From assembly GCA_029820945.1 (NCBI GenBank), contig JALGUJ010000034.1, positions 1-38,143 on the forward strand: a stretch of 38,143 bases of DNA, read 5' to 3'. Made by a program: the position numbers and the translations under genes. Below, in pieces: positions 7,083 through 15,097 of this stretch (position 1 is its first letter; each line of letters starts with the position of its first letter). The notes below the pieces were generated by a model. That model did no database searches and had not been told where the DNA came from. It worked only from the letters and a program-made list of their open reading frames with translations. The stretch is from Candidatus Zipacnadia bacterium (lineage in GTDB: Bacteria > Armatimonadota > Zipacnadia > Zipacnadales > UBA5352).

Positions 7083-9245
7083 TCAGGAGGTGCTTTCGGC
7101 GGCCGGGTGGTGGAAGGCGATGTAGCCGCCGAGTATCTCGCTGGTGCCGAGGCGCCCACCGAGGTTGGACAGAAGCATGAGCTTGCGGCCCTGGCGCACG
7201 GCGACCCCGATGTGCTCGGACCGCGTCGCGCCGTAGGTGAAGGGCCAGACGAGGATGTCACCGGGCCGCGGCAGCCTGTCCACGCGGGGCTGGTAGCCCA
7301 TGCGGGGCAGGCGCTCGGCCCACTGATGCGCGTCGCCCAGACCCCAGCCGAGGGCCTCGCGCATGGTGGCCGCGCAGAGGTTCGGGCGGTGGCTCACCCG
7401 GCCCTGCAGCATGGCGCGGACCGCTGTGTTGATCTCGCCCTCCGAGGGATAGGTGAGGACTGTCCCGTCGTCGAGGATGGTGGTCGTCATGCCATCGATG
7501 TAGGAGGCGCGCCATTGCCGCAGGGCGGCCAGCCGGGATGACTGTGCGGTCTCCGCCTCCGCCGCGAATCGCTTCACGGGTCGCAGTTGCAGGCGACCGG
7601 TGTAGCGATCGCGGGTGGGCACCGTGGGCTCGGTGGCTCGGCGCTCCCAGGCCTCCCGCGGGCCGATAGTCGGGAACATCTCGTACAGGCGGAGGTCGAT
7701 CTGCGCAGAGGGGTCCGGCGCCATGACCGGCTCCAGTGCGGTCGAAGCGATCTTGTCCTCCCCCACGCCGGCCTCGAGGGTCATCCAGCGCAGGGCCAGG
7801 TAGGGGTCGCGCGCGAAGGGCCCGGACCCGCAGGCCACGAGCAGCTCGACCTCGACCTCATCGCTCTGGTGGACGGGCTTGAGCGACGCGACCCAGCCCT
7901 CGAACACCGCCTCAGGGTAGTCCTCGAAGGTGAGGCTCATCGAGCGGCCGACGCGGAACTCGCGCAGATCGCTGGCCCGGATGCGGGCGGTGAGCTGCGC
8001 GAGCTGGAGGTTGCCCACGCGCAGGAGCTCATCGCCGGCCTCCACCAGTGTGCCCTCGGGCGCGAGCACCTCAGCGACGATCCCGGACGCGTCCGCCGGC
8101 AGCTCCTGCCACCGTGGGGCCGCGAGGTCCTTGATCTCGCGCGGCAGCGGGTACAGGCGCGGCTCGTCGCTCTGCTCCCCGGCGGCGCTATCGGGCTCAG
8201 CGTGCTGGGCCTGCTCCTCCGCCGACGGTGACGGCTCGGCGGAGGCGGCGGAGGCAGAGGACTCTGACGGCTGCTGCACGCCCCTGGCCCGTTCCAACGC
8301 CAGCCGCGACCGGGCCGCCCGGGCCTGCTTGAGCAGCTCGTGGGCGGCCTTGGCCTCCTGCTCCAGTCGCCTGATGCGCTGCGCGATGCGGTCGTAACCG
8401 TCCTGCGCCTCGATTAGCTCGGCCTCAGCGCGGTCGTAGGCCTGCTTCGCCTCAGTGACGCGGTCGTGAGCCGGGCGTAGCGCCTCCTCGGCCAGAGCGC
8501 CCTCCTCGAACAGCGCGAGCCTCTGAGCCAGCTCCTCCTCGGCCTGCGTCAAAGCGTCAAGGGTCGTGCGGCACTGCGCGATCGCGGCGCTGACGGTGGC
8601 GCCCGCCAGTTCCGCCTGCTCGCGAAGCTGCTGCTGCTGGCGCTGGTTGGCCTCGAAGTCGAAGTCGATCCTGATGGGCTCTGGCGGCGCGGGTACCGCG
8701 GCCTCATCCGGCGCCGTGGGGGCGGGAGCGGGGCTGGCGGCGTCGTCAGCGGGGCCTGCGGGCGGCTCGGGCTCGTGCAGCTCGAGCGTCTCGCGTCGCG
8801 GCCGTGGCAGAGGCATGGCGATGGTGAGTGGCGAGACATCAGCGTCGGACATTAGGTGCCGGGCCGTCTCGAGGTCCTCGAGTATCTGCGGATCGTAGAC
8901 GCGAGCCAGTGACTCGCCGCGGCGGAAAAGGCCATGCAGGGGGAAGACGTACTCGACTATGCCACGCCACGGGGAGCGCAGCAGGTAGCTAAGCGAGTTG
9001 TTGCTGGCCCGCCGCATGAGTCGCTGCTGGTCCGCCTGCGCCGCGCCGAGATGGATCTCGGCGGTGGGGGTGAGCATCCGGTTGAGCAGCTCGTCCTCGG
9101 GATGGGACCGTGCGGTGAGGGGTGAGTGAGTGGGCTCGTCCGGCTCACCTGGTACAGCAGCATACGCGGCGGCTGAGAGAAGGAGCGCCACCCATGCGGC
9201 CGATGCAACCACTCGCGCTCTGTGTTGTGTGATGATGGGCTTCAT
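7083..9245 (-). CDS. Exported HlyD-like membrane-fusion protein fused to NlpC/P60- or CHAP-like domain
   Basis: 720 aa. The ATG at 9245 gives a signal peptide or membrane anchor (VVASAAWVALLLSAAAYAA); the ribosome binding site is weak. Order of parts: a first lipoyl/biotinyl-like half-motif (PWRGIVEYVFPLHGLFRRGE), a Pro/Ala-rich linker, a coiled-coil hairpin (about 170-310), a Ser/Ala/Glu-rich linker, a second half-motif (SGIVAEVLAPEGTLVEAGDE) and a beta-barrel-like region; this is the layout of HlyD/membrane-fusion adaptors. The last 150 residues resemble a papain-fold NlpC/P60 or CHAP domain, with Cys624 (NLCAATMREAL), RPGDILVW, His678 (EHIGVAV) and Asn694 as a possible catalytic triad. No ABC or RND partner is adjacent. 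A role linking envelope transport to peptidoglycan cleavage is inference. Confidence 0.75.
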   Translation of the reverse strand: MKPIITQHRARVVASAAWVALLLSAAAYAAVPGEPDEPTHSPLTARSHPEDELLNRMLTPTAEIHLGAAQADQQRLMRRASNNSLSYLLRSPWRGIVEYVFPLHGLFRRGESLARVYDPQILEDLETARHLMSDADVSPLTIAMPLPRPRRETLELHEPEPPAGPADDAASPAPAPTAPDEAAVPAPPEPIRIDFDFEANQRQQQQLREQAELAGATVSAAIAQCRTTLDALTQAEEELAQRLALFEEGALAEEALRPAHDRVTEAKQAYDRAEAELIEAQDGYDRIAQRIRRLEQEAKAAHELLKQARAARSRLALERARGVQQPSESSASAASAEPSPSAEEQAQHAEPDSAAGEQSDEPRLYPLPREIKDLAAPRWQELPADASGIVAEVLAPEGTLVEAGDELLRVGNLQLAQLTARIRASDLREFRVGRSMSLTFEDYPEAVFEGWVASLKPVHQSDEVEVELLVACGSGPFARDPYLALRWMTLEAGVGEDKIASTALEPVMAPDPSAQIDLRLYEMFPTIGPREAWERRATEPTVPTRDRYTGRLQLRPVKRFAAEAETAQSSRLAALRQWRASYIDGMTTTILDDGTVLTYPSEGEINTAVRAMLQGRVSHRPNLCAATMREALGWGLGDAHQWAERLPRMGYQPRVDRLPRPGDILVWPFTYGATRSEHIGVAVRQGRKLMLLSNLGGRLGTSEILGGYIAFHHPAAESTS

Positions 9246-9330
9246 ATTCCGCGAGTTTGGATGCGTGTCGGCGGGAAAATGTTCATTGTCAGGGCAGGCC
9301 CACGCCTCCGCGGACCGAACCCACGGCTCT

Positions 9331-9359
9331 ATGTTACCGACATGTGCCTCGGAAGTCAA
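9331..9359 (-). promoter_or_regulatory. Sigma70-type promoter for the HlyD-NlpC/P60 gene
   Basis: Minus strand: TTGACT (9359-9354), 17-bp spacer, TAACAT (9336-9331). The predicted transcript start is near 9324, about 79 nt ahead of the ATG. It is divergent from the yebC promoter 70 bp away. Confidence 0.6.
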
Positions 9360-9428
9360 CAGGGGGAGGCGAGTGGCGGCGCGCGCGCTGTAGCGGATAG
9401 CGCCCGATCGGTAGTCGGCCCCGCGTTC

Positions 9429-9458
9429 TTGCGTGTATGAGGTCGCGAGTGCTATAAT
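9429..9458 (+). promoter_or_regulatory. Sigma70-type promoter for yebC-creatininase operon
   Basis: TTGCGT (9429-9434), 18-bp spacer, and a consensus -10 TATAAT (9453-9458). The predicted transcript start is near 9465, some 35 nt before the yebC start. Confidence 0.7.
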
Positions 9459-9499
9459 TCCAGCCCCGGAGCGAGGTCCCAGGCGAGGGAGTGGATGCC

Positions 9500-10261
9500 T
9501 TGGCAGGCCATTCGAAGTGGGCGAATCGCGTCCACCGCAAGACGCGGCAGGACGCCAAGCGCTCGAGGGTGTTCGCGAAGTTCTCGCGGGCCATCATGGT
9601 GGCGGCCCGTGAAGGCGGCGGGGATCCCGAGCACAACGCGACATTGCGCTCGCTGATCGATCAGGCGTCGGCGGCGGAGATGCCCAAGGACAACATCGAG
9701 TACGCCATCAAGCGCGGGCTCGGCGAGGTCGAGGGCGTCGAGTTCGAGGCGGTCCGCTACGAGGGCTACGGCCCGGGCGGCGTGGCGCTGCTGATCGAGT
9801 GCGTGACCGACAACAGCCAGCGCACGGTCGCCGAGATCCGCAACTTGATGAGCAAGCGCGACGGCAAGATGAGCGGCGCGGGCTCGGTGACGTGGATGTT
9901 CGAGCAGAAGGGCGTCATCACCGTGCCGCGCTCCGACGCCGACTACGATACCGTCTTCCTCGCGAGCGCGGAGGCCGGCGCGGAGGACATCGTAGATGAG
10001 GATGAGGAGTACTGGGAGGTGCGCACCGCCCTGGAGGACTTCCACCTGGTGCGTGAGGCCCTCAGGGAGCAGGGGATCCCCATCGAGCGCGCCGAGCTGT
10101 CCATGATCCCCACCAGCAGCGTCCAGGTCCCCTATGAGGGGGCGGGCAAGCTGCTCCGGCTCCTCGAGGACCTCGAGGAGCACGATGACGTGCAGCACGT
10201 GTACGCCAACTTCGAGGTCTCCGACAAGGCGCTCGAGACCTACGAGGCGGCGAGCGAATAG
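9500..10261 (+). CDS. yebC: YebC/PmpR-family (TACO1-like) regulator
   Basis: 253 aa. The TTG at 9500 is chosen because it gives the almost invariant N-terminus MAGHSKWANR and GAGGGA lies 9 nt upstream; the in-frame GTG at 9491 would abut that site. The protein is full length for the family, with the conserved early stretch HRKTRQDAKRSRVFAKFSRA, the central YEGYGPGGVALLIE segment and the CVTDNSQRT...NLMSKR region. YebC proteins were described as transcription regulators, and mitochondrial and bacterial relatives also help ribosomes translate difficult (for example polyproline) stretches. ruvC, often adjacent elsewhere, is absent; the creatininase-family gene follows after 20 bp and is probably co-transcribed. 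Confidence 0.95.
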   Translation: MAGHSKWANRVHRKTRQDAKRSRVFAKFSRAIMVAAREGGGDPEHNATLRSLIDQASAAEMPKDNIEYAIKRGLGEVEGVEFEAVRYEGYGPGGVALLIECVTDNSQRTVAEIRNLMSKRDGKMSGAGSVTWMFEQKGVITVPRSDADYDTVFLASAEAGAEDIVDEDEEYWEVRTALEDFHLVREALREQGIPIERAELSMIPTSSVQVPYEGAGKLLRLLEDLEEHDDVQHVYANFEVSDKALETYEAASE

Positions 10262-10281
10262 TCGCAAAGCTGAGGTGGGCC

Positions 10282-11064
10282 GTGGCCGACATACCCGACT
10301 GGAAGCTGGTGGAGACGAACCTGGGACGTGCCAAGCAGGTCCCCTACGAGGTCGGCGTGCTGCCAATCGGCGCTACAGAGGCCCACAACCTGCACCTGCC
10401 CTACGGCACCGACACCTACGAGGTGGAGGCCATCGCCGAGCGCGCCTGCGCGCTCGCGTGGGACCAGGGCGCCGAGGTCCTGCTGCTCCCCGCCATCCCC
10501 GTCAGCATCAACGAGAACACCCTCGGCTTCCCCTGGACGCTCAGCTACAAGCCCACCACGATCCTGCAGATGCTGCGGGACATCGTCTCGTCCCTGGAGC
10601 ACCACCGGCTGCTCAAGCTCCTGGTGCTCAACGGCCACGGCGGCAACGAGCTGCAGCCCTTCCTGCGCGAGCTGTTCCGGGAAACCGAGGTGCAGCTCAT
10701 TCTGGTGAACTGGTGGACCGTAGACCCGGAGGCGTTCGAGACGATCTTCGAGGATCCAGGCGAGCACGCGGACGAGATGGAGACGTCGCTGATGCTGCAC
10801 CTGCGGCCGGACCTGGTCGAGATGGAGCGGGCGGACGAGGGGGCGACGCGGGAGCCGCACTTCACCGCCATGAAGGAGGGCTGGGCCTGGATCGCCCGGC
10901 CCTGGGACAAACTGACCACGAACAGCGGCGTGGGTAACCCGGAGACTGCGACCGCAGAGAAGGGCGAGCAGTTCATCGAGCGGGTGGTGGAGAAGATCGC
11001 CGGGCTCATCGTGGAAATGGCGAACGAGCCGCTCGACGAGTGGTACCCCTACGAGAGCGACTGA
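10282..11064 (+). CDS. Creatininase-family metal-dependent amidohydrolase
   Basis: 260 aa. GTG start at 10282, with GAGG 6 nt upstream, 20 bp after yebC. Metal-ligand motifs of the creatininase fold are present: GATEAHNLHLP (Glu33, His35), GTDT (Asp44), NGHGGNE (His119) and HADEMETS (162-169, Glu167). The NGHGGN form rather than the NGHYEN form of true creatininase is typical of relatives such as FAPy deformylase (ArfB) and mycofactocin MftE. The substrate is therefore probably a small amide or formamide, not necessarily creatinine. No mycofactocin genes are nearby, which argues against MftE. It converges on the next gene with only 22 bp between the stop codons and no visible terminator. Confidence 0.9.
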   Translation: MADIPDWKLVETNLGRAKQVPYEVGVLPIGATEAHNLHLPYGTDTYEVEAIAERACALAWDQGAEVLLLPAIPVSINENTLGFPWTLSYKPTTILQMLRDIVSSLEHHRLLKLLVLNGHGGNELQPFLRELFRETEVQLILVNWWTVDPEAFETIFEDPGEHADEMETSLMLHLRPDLVEMERADEGATREPHFTAMKEGWAWIARPWDKLTTNSGVGNPETATAEKGEQFIERVVEKIAGLIVEMANEPLDEWYPYESD

Positions 11065-11086
11065 GCGTCCCATCGCGGCTCTGCCG

Positions 11087-13732
11087 TCACTGGCCGCGTA
11101 GTGACCGGGCGATCTCGTGCGCCGCCGCGACTCCGTCGGCCACGGCCTGCACGACCGTGTCCCCGCCGTTGACGATGTCCCCGCCCGCATAGATGCCCTG
11201 GCGTGACGTGCGGGTGGAGCCCTCCTCGGTCGCGATCAGGCCGCGATCGGTGAGCTCGACGCCGGGCAGCCAGTGCCCGAGGTCGCCGGGCGGCGCCTGG
11301 CCGATGGCCTCGATGGCCAGATCGACGTCCAGCACGCGCTCGGAGCCCTCGTCCACGATCGGCCGGCGGCGGCCCGACTCGTCGGGCTCGCCGAGCACGG
11401 TGCCCACCACGCGCACGCCGCGCAGCCGACCGCCCTCGGCGACGTAGCCCAGAGGCCGAGTCAGCAGCAGCAGGTGCACGCCCGCCTCCAGGGCCTCGTC
11501 ACGCTCAGCCGGCCACGCCGGCATCTGGGCGAAGGAGCGGCGGTAGACGACGTAGACGTCGCGGGCGCCGGCGCGGCGCGCGGTCACCGCGGCGTCCATC
11601 GCGCTGTTCCCGCCACCGAGGACCGCGACGCGATCCGGGACCTCCAGCGGCGTATCGGACTTCGCCCGGCGCAGGAACGAGAGGGCGTCGACCACGCCCT
11701 CATCGGGGCGCTGAGCCGCCGGAAGACCGACGCTCTCGGTCAGGCCGACTCCGACGAAGACGGCGTCGAAGCCCTCCTCGAAAAGGTCATCCACGGTCAG
11801 GTCCCTGCCCATGCGGGTCCCGAGGCGCCACTGCAGACGGTCGCTCTCACAGGGGCCGAGAATCGACGCCACCTCGGCGCGCGCCGCTGCGGCGCTCAGT
11901 CGCTCGGGAGGGATGGTCGCCGCCGCTATCCCTCCCGGCCGCTCGGCCGCATCGATGATCGTGACCCGGAAGCCCTGCTCCAGTAGCCTGATCGCGCAGG
12001 CGACACCGGCGGGCCCCGCGCCGATGACCGCCACGCAGCCGTCGTGGAGCCGGTCGGGCTCCTGCAGCGCCGTCCAGCCCTCCTCGCGGGCACGCTCGCA
12101 GACGTAGCGCTGCAGCCGCCGGATAGGCACCGGGCCGTCGCCGATATGCTGTTGCACACATTGGCCCTCGCACTGCGTCTCGGCCGGGCAGACGTAAGCG
12201 CACAGCTCGGGCAGCGGGTTGCTCTCGCGCAGGACCTCGTATGCCCGCCGCTCGTCGCCCTCGGCGATGGCGGAGACGAAGCCGGGGATGTCCACGCCCG
12301 CCGGACAGCCGGTCTGACAGGTGGGGGCGTGGCAGTCGCGGCAGACCTCCGCCAGCTCGCGCATCACCGTGGCATTGCGCGCCTGGCCCTCGCGGAAGAT
12401 CGGCTCGTAGACCTCCCAGTCGCGCACGACGCAGCCCGCGCGCCCGCCGTCGCGCATGATCTGGGTGCAGGAGGAGCAGCAGATGCACAGCTTCGTGGGC
12501 GTCAGCTCGCCGCGCTCGACGATCTCCCTGGCGAAGTCGGGGTGCGCCAGCGCCATGCGGCCCCAGCCGGCGCCGGCCGCCTCGCCGGACTCGACCAGCG
12601 CCGCCGCGACATGCGGGGAGAACTCCCGCAGCCACGTGAACCCGGTCGCCAGCAGCGGCATCTGCGGCACCCGCGCCGCCAGATCGCGGTGGATCCGGAC
12701 CATCGTCGCGATGTTCGCCAGCGGGTTCTCGTCGGGAACGTAGCCGCCGACCTCATGAGTGTCGTACGGCCGCTCGACATGCGGGTTGTAGTAGGGGTTT
12801 CCGTAGGCCACGTTGACCAGGCACACGCCCATCTCGGCCAGCTCGCGGATCAGCCGGACCGGCTCGGTGAGATCGGGCTCCATGGAGCCGTCGCGGGCCA
12901 TGCCGAAGCCGTAGGGGTAGGGCATGGCGTCGTAGACGCTGAGGCGCGTGACGACGGCGATCTCCGGCACCTCCTGGCGGATGCGCCCCACGACGTCGCG
13001 CAGCATGCGCGTGCGGTTCTCGTAGTCGCCGCCGTAGCGGCTCCCCTCACGGGTGAAGGCATTCAGGAGCTCGTAGAGCAGGTAGCCGTGGCAGGCCTTG
13101 ACGTCAACGGCGTCAAAGCCCGCGTCATGCGCGGCGCGGGCGGCCTCGACGTAGGCATCCTGCAGTCGGTCCAGCTCGCCGTCGCTGATGATGGGGTAAT
13201 CGTCCGGCAGGTCGTGGCGCGGATCGAGGACCGGGTGGCGGTAGGCAATGATGGGCGTCGGCGCGCCCTCGGGCCTGCTGTAGCGGCCGGAGTGGGTGAG
13301 CTGGGCGACCACCGCGGGCCGGTGGGCCGTGCCGAACTCGTCGGCCGCGGAGTCGATGATGAGCCGCACCATGCGCGCGAAATCACCGACCGTCCGCTGG
13401 TGAAGGTAGAGCTGCCTGGGGTTGGCGCGCGCGTGACGCACCACGGCGGTCGCCTCGGCCCAGATCAGTCCCGAGCCGCCACGCGCGAAGCGCTCGTAGC
13501 GGCGGAGGGTTAGGGCCTCCGGCGCGCCGTCGGCCGAGCCGTCGCAGCCCTCGACGGGGTGGGTGGCGATGGCGTTGGGCATCTGCAGCGGGCCGGCAGT
13601 GACCGGCCCCGCCAGCGCCGCGAGGTCTTCGGCGTAGGGCAGGCTCAGCCCCAGCTCCTCGAGCGCCGCCTCGATCTCGGCCCAGGAGTCGAAGTCGAAC
13701 TGCTCATGCTGCGACGGCAGTCGTACCTGCAT
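11087..13732 (-). CDS. Old Yellow Enzyme / GltD-type fusion iron-sulfur flavoprotein
   Basis: 881 aa. The ATG at 13732 has AGAGG about 8 nt upstream; the frame further upstream lacks family-like sequence. Residues 1-440 are an FMN-binding OYE/NADH:flavin oxidoreductase barrel (VAQLTHSGRYSRP, DAVDVKACHGYLLYELLN) ending in a cluster motif Cys416-x2-Cys419-x2-Cys422-x11-Cys434 like that of 2,4-dienoyl-CoA reductase. Residues 460-545 carry eight cysteines (464, 467, 472, 476 and 511, 515, 521, 525) of the GltD/dihydropyrimidine-dehydrogenase N-terminal type, predicted to hold two more [4Fe-4S] clusters. Then follow an FAD site (GAGPAG, 571-576), an NAD(P)H site (LGGGNSAMD, 705-713) and a closing FAD motif (GIYAGGDIV). 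Electrons would pass NAD(P)H-FAD-FeS-FMN to an unsaturated substrate; which substrate is unknown. Single-gene unit. Confidence 0.85.
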   Translation of the reverse strand: MQVRLPSQHEQFDFDSWAEIEAALEELGLSLPYAEDLAALAGPVTAGPLQMPNAIATHPVEGCDGSADGAPEALTLRRYERFARGGSGLIWAEATAVVRHARANPRQLYLHQRTVGDFARMVRLIIDSAADEFGTAHRPAVVAQLTHSGRYSRPEGAPTPIIAYRHPVLDPRHDLPDDYPIISDGELDRLQDAYVEAARAAHDAGFDAVDVKACHGYLLYELLNAFTREGSRYGGDYENRTRMLRDVVGRIRQEVPEIAVVTRLSVYDAMPYPYGFGMARDGSMEPDLTEPVRLIRELAEMGVCLVNVAYGNPYYNPHVERPYDTHEVGGYVPDENPLANIATMVRIHRDLAARVPQMPLLATGFTWLREFSPHVAAALVESGEAAGAGWGRMALAHPDFAREIVERGELTPTKLCICCSSCTQIMRDGGRAGCVVRDWEVYEPIFREGQARNATVMRELAEVCRDCHAPTCQTGCPAGVDIPGFVSAIAEGDERRAYEVLRESNPLPELCAYVCPAETQCEGQCVQQHIGDGPVPIRRLQRYVCERAREEGWTALQEPDRLHDGCVAVIGAGPAGVACAIRLLEQGFRVTIIDAAERPGGIAAATIPPERLSAAAARAEVASILGPCESDRLQWRLGTRMGRDLTVDDLFEEGFDAVFVGVGLTESVGLPAAQRPDEGVVDALSFLRRAKSDTPLEVPDRVAVLGGGNSAMDAAVTARRAGARDVYVVYRRSFAQMPAWPAERDEALEAGVHLLLLTRPLGYVAEGGRLRGVRVVGTVLGEPDESGRRRPIVDEGSERVLDVDLAIEAIGQAPPGDLGHWLPGVELTDRGLIATEEGSTRTSRQGIYAGGDIVNGGDTVVQAVADGVAAAHEIARSLRGQ

Positions 13733-13800
13733 CGAAATGCCTCTTCCCGTCTCTGGTCGGACCTCCACGTCGCGGGCCCGCCGCGGGCGCCGTGCACTGC

Positions 13801-13840
13801 GAAGGGGCGCCGTCGATAGCCCGGCCGACGACGCCCCTTC
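13801..13840 (-). terminator. Strong hairpin after the sugar ABC ATPase gene
   Basis: Fifteen-base arms GAAGGGGCGCCGTCG (13801-13815) and CGACGACGCCCCTTC (13826-13840) pair with a single mismatch around a 10-nt loop. The hairpin lies 31 bp beyond the ATPase stop, before the OYE-GltD start. No T-tract, as with other hairpins in this window. Confidence 0.65.
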
Positions 13841-13871
13841 CCATGGCTCCAGGCGGCCACCGGCGGAGTTG

Positions 13872-14984
13872 TCAGATGACTGTCGCCTCGCTGTCGGCGT
13901 CGAAGAGGTGCGACCTGTCCATGTTGAGCGCGATCTTGAGCGTGTCGCTCTCGGCTGCGCGCGTGGCGCTGTCGAGGCTGGCGACCAGACTCGTGTCGGC
14001 CACATTCAGGTAGACCATCGATTCCGCGCCCATCGGCTCGACGACCTCGACGACTGCGTCAACGGTGTTCTCCTCGCGGGCCGGAACCGGGCCGGGAAGC
14101 GAGGCGTCGTGGATGTCCGTGGGGCGAATGCCGAAGATGACCTCGCCGCCGATGCGGCTCACGACGCCCTCGTCGGCGGCCATGCGCTCGGGCAGGCGCA
14201 TGCGCAGGCCGGGCGCCTCCACCCAGACTCCATCCTGGGTCCCGACCAGCCTGCCCGGGACGAAGTTCATGGGCGGGCTGCCGATGAAGCCGGCGACGAA
14301 TCGGTTCGCGGGGTGGTCGAAGATCTGCTGGGGCGTGTCGCACTGCTGCACCTCGCCGCCGCGCATGACCGCGATGCGGTCGCCCATCGTCATGGCCTCG
14401 ACCTGGTCGTGGGTAACGTAGATGGTGGTAATCCCCAGGCGGCGGTGCAGCTTGATGAGCTCGGCGCGCGTCTGAATGCGGAGCTTGGCGTCGAGGTTGG
14501 ACAGCGGCTCGTCCATCAGGAAGACCGCGGGCTCGCGCACCACGGCGCGGCCCACCGCGACGCGCTGGCGCTGCCCGCCCGAGAGCTGGCCGGGCCGGCG
14601 GTCGAGAAGCTCGTCGATGTCGAGCATCTGCGCCGCGCCGCGCACCCGCTGATCGACCTCGTCCCTCCGCACCTTGCTTAGCCGCAGGCTGAAGGCCATG
14701 TTGTCGAAGACCGTCATGTGCGGATAGAGCGCGTAGTTCTGGAAGACCATGGCGATGTCGCGGTCCTTGGGGGAGAGGTCGTTCACGCAACGGTCGCCGA
14801 TGTATATCTCGCCGGAGGTGGGCTCTTCGAGCCCGGCGATCATGCGCAGGATCGTGGTCTTCCCGCAGCCCGACGGCCCCACGAGCACGAGGAACTCGTG
14901 GTCGTTGACCCCGAGGTCTACGGACTTGACGGCCTCGGTCTGTCCGAACCGCTTGGAGAGATTCGCGAGGCGAACCTCAGCCAT
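13872..14984 (-). CDS. ugpC: Sugar ABC transporter ATP-binding protein (MsmX/UgpC type)
   Basis: 370 aa, a usual length for this group. The ATG at 14984 follows GGAGG by 8 nt; longer versions of the frame are low-complexity. Walker A GPSGCGKTT at 36-44, FQNYALYPHMTV Q-loop region at 81-92, signature LSGGQ at 134-138, Walker B VFLMDEP at 154-160 and switch His192 are all intact. The C-terminal 130 residues form the MOP/TOBE regulatory region (GIRPTDIH). Proteins of this group energise importers for oligosaccharides, glycerol-phosphate or maltose, and MsmX serves several importers. No permease or binding protein is adjacent, so a shared, multi-purpose ATPase is likely (inference). The promoter at 15065-15094 and terminator at 13801-13840 make it a single-gene unit. 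Confidence 0.9.
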   Translation of the reverse strand: MAEVRLANLSKRFGQTEAVKSVDLGVNDHEFLVLVGPSGCGKTTILRMIAGLEEPTSGEIYIGDRCVNDLSPKDRDIAMVFQNYALYPHMTVFDNMAFSLRLSKVRRDEVDQRVRGAAQMLDIDELLDRRPGQLSGGQRQRVAVGRAVVREPAVFLMDEPLSNLDAKLRIQTRAELIKLHRRLGITTIYVTHDQVEAMTMGDRIAVMRGGEVQQCDTPQQIFDHPANRFVAGFIGSPPMNFVPGRLVGTQDGVWVEAPGLRMRLPERMAADEGVVSRIGGEVIFGIRPTDIHDASLPGPVPAREENTVDAVVEVVEPMGAESMVYLNVADTSLVASLDSATRAAESDTLKIALNMDRSHLFDADSEATVI

Positions 14985-15064
14985 TTGCCATTCCTCCGAA
15001 CGACGGGCCGGGCCGTCAGAGCGGCTGGGCCGGGAGGGCGGGAAGGGCGGGCCGGCGGAGGCAG

Positions 15065-15094
15065 AGTATCCCACACCGCGCGCCGGCCTGTCAA
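15065..15094 (-). promoter_or_regulatory. Sigma70-type promoter for the sugar ABC ATPase gene
   Basis: Minus strand: consensus -35 TTGACA (15094-15089), 18-bp spacer, GATACT (15070-15065). It starts just 3 bp past the stop of the glycosidase gene, so the ATPase can be expressed on its own. Confidence 0.65.
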
Positions 15095-15097
15095 GCC

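Noticed and set aside
10282..11064. Assignment of the creatininase-family gene as mycofactocin MftE or true creatininase
   Set aside because: No mycofactocin genes nearby, and the NGHGGN motif differs from that of creatininase; only the family can be supported.
12044..13513. A 489-codon open frame on the + strand within the OYE-GltD gene
   Set aside because: Antisense shadow of a clearly conserved flavoprotein; composition is that of GC-rich reverse frames.
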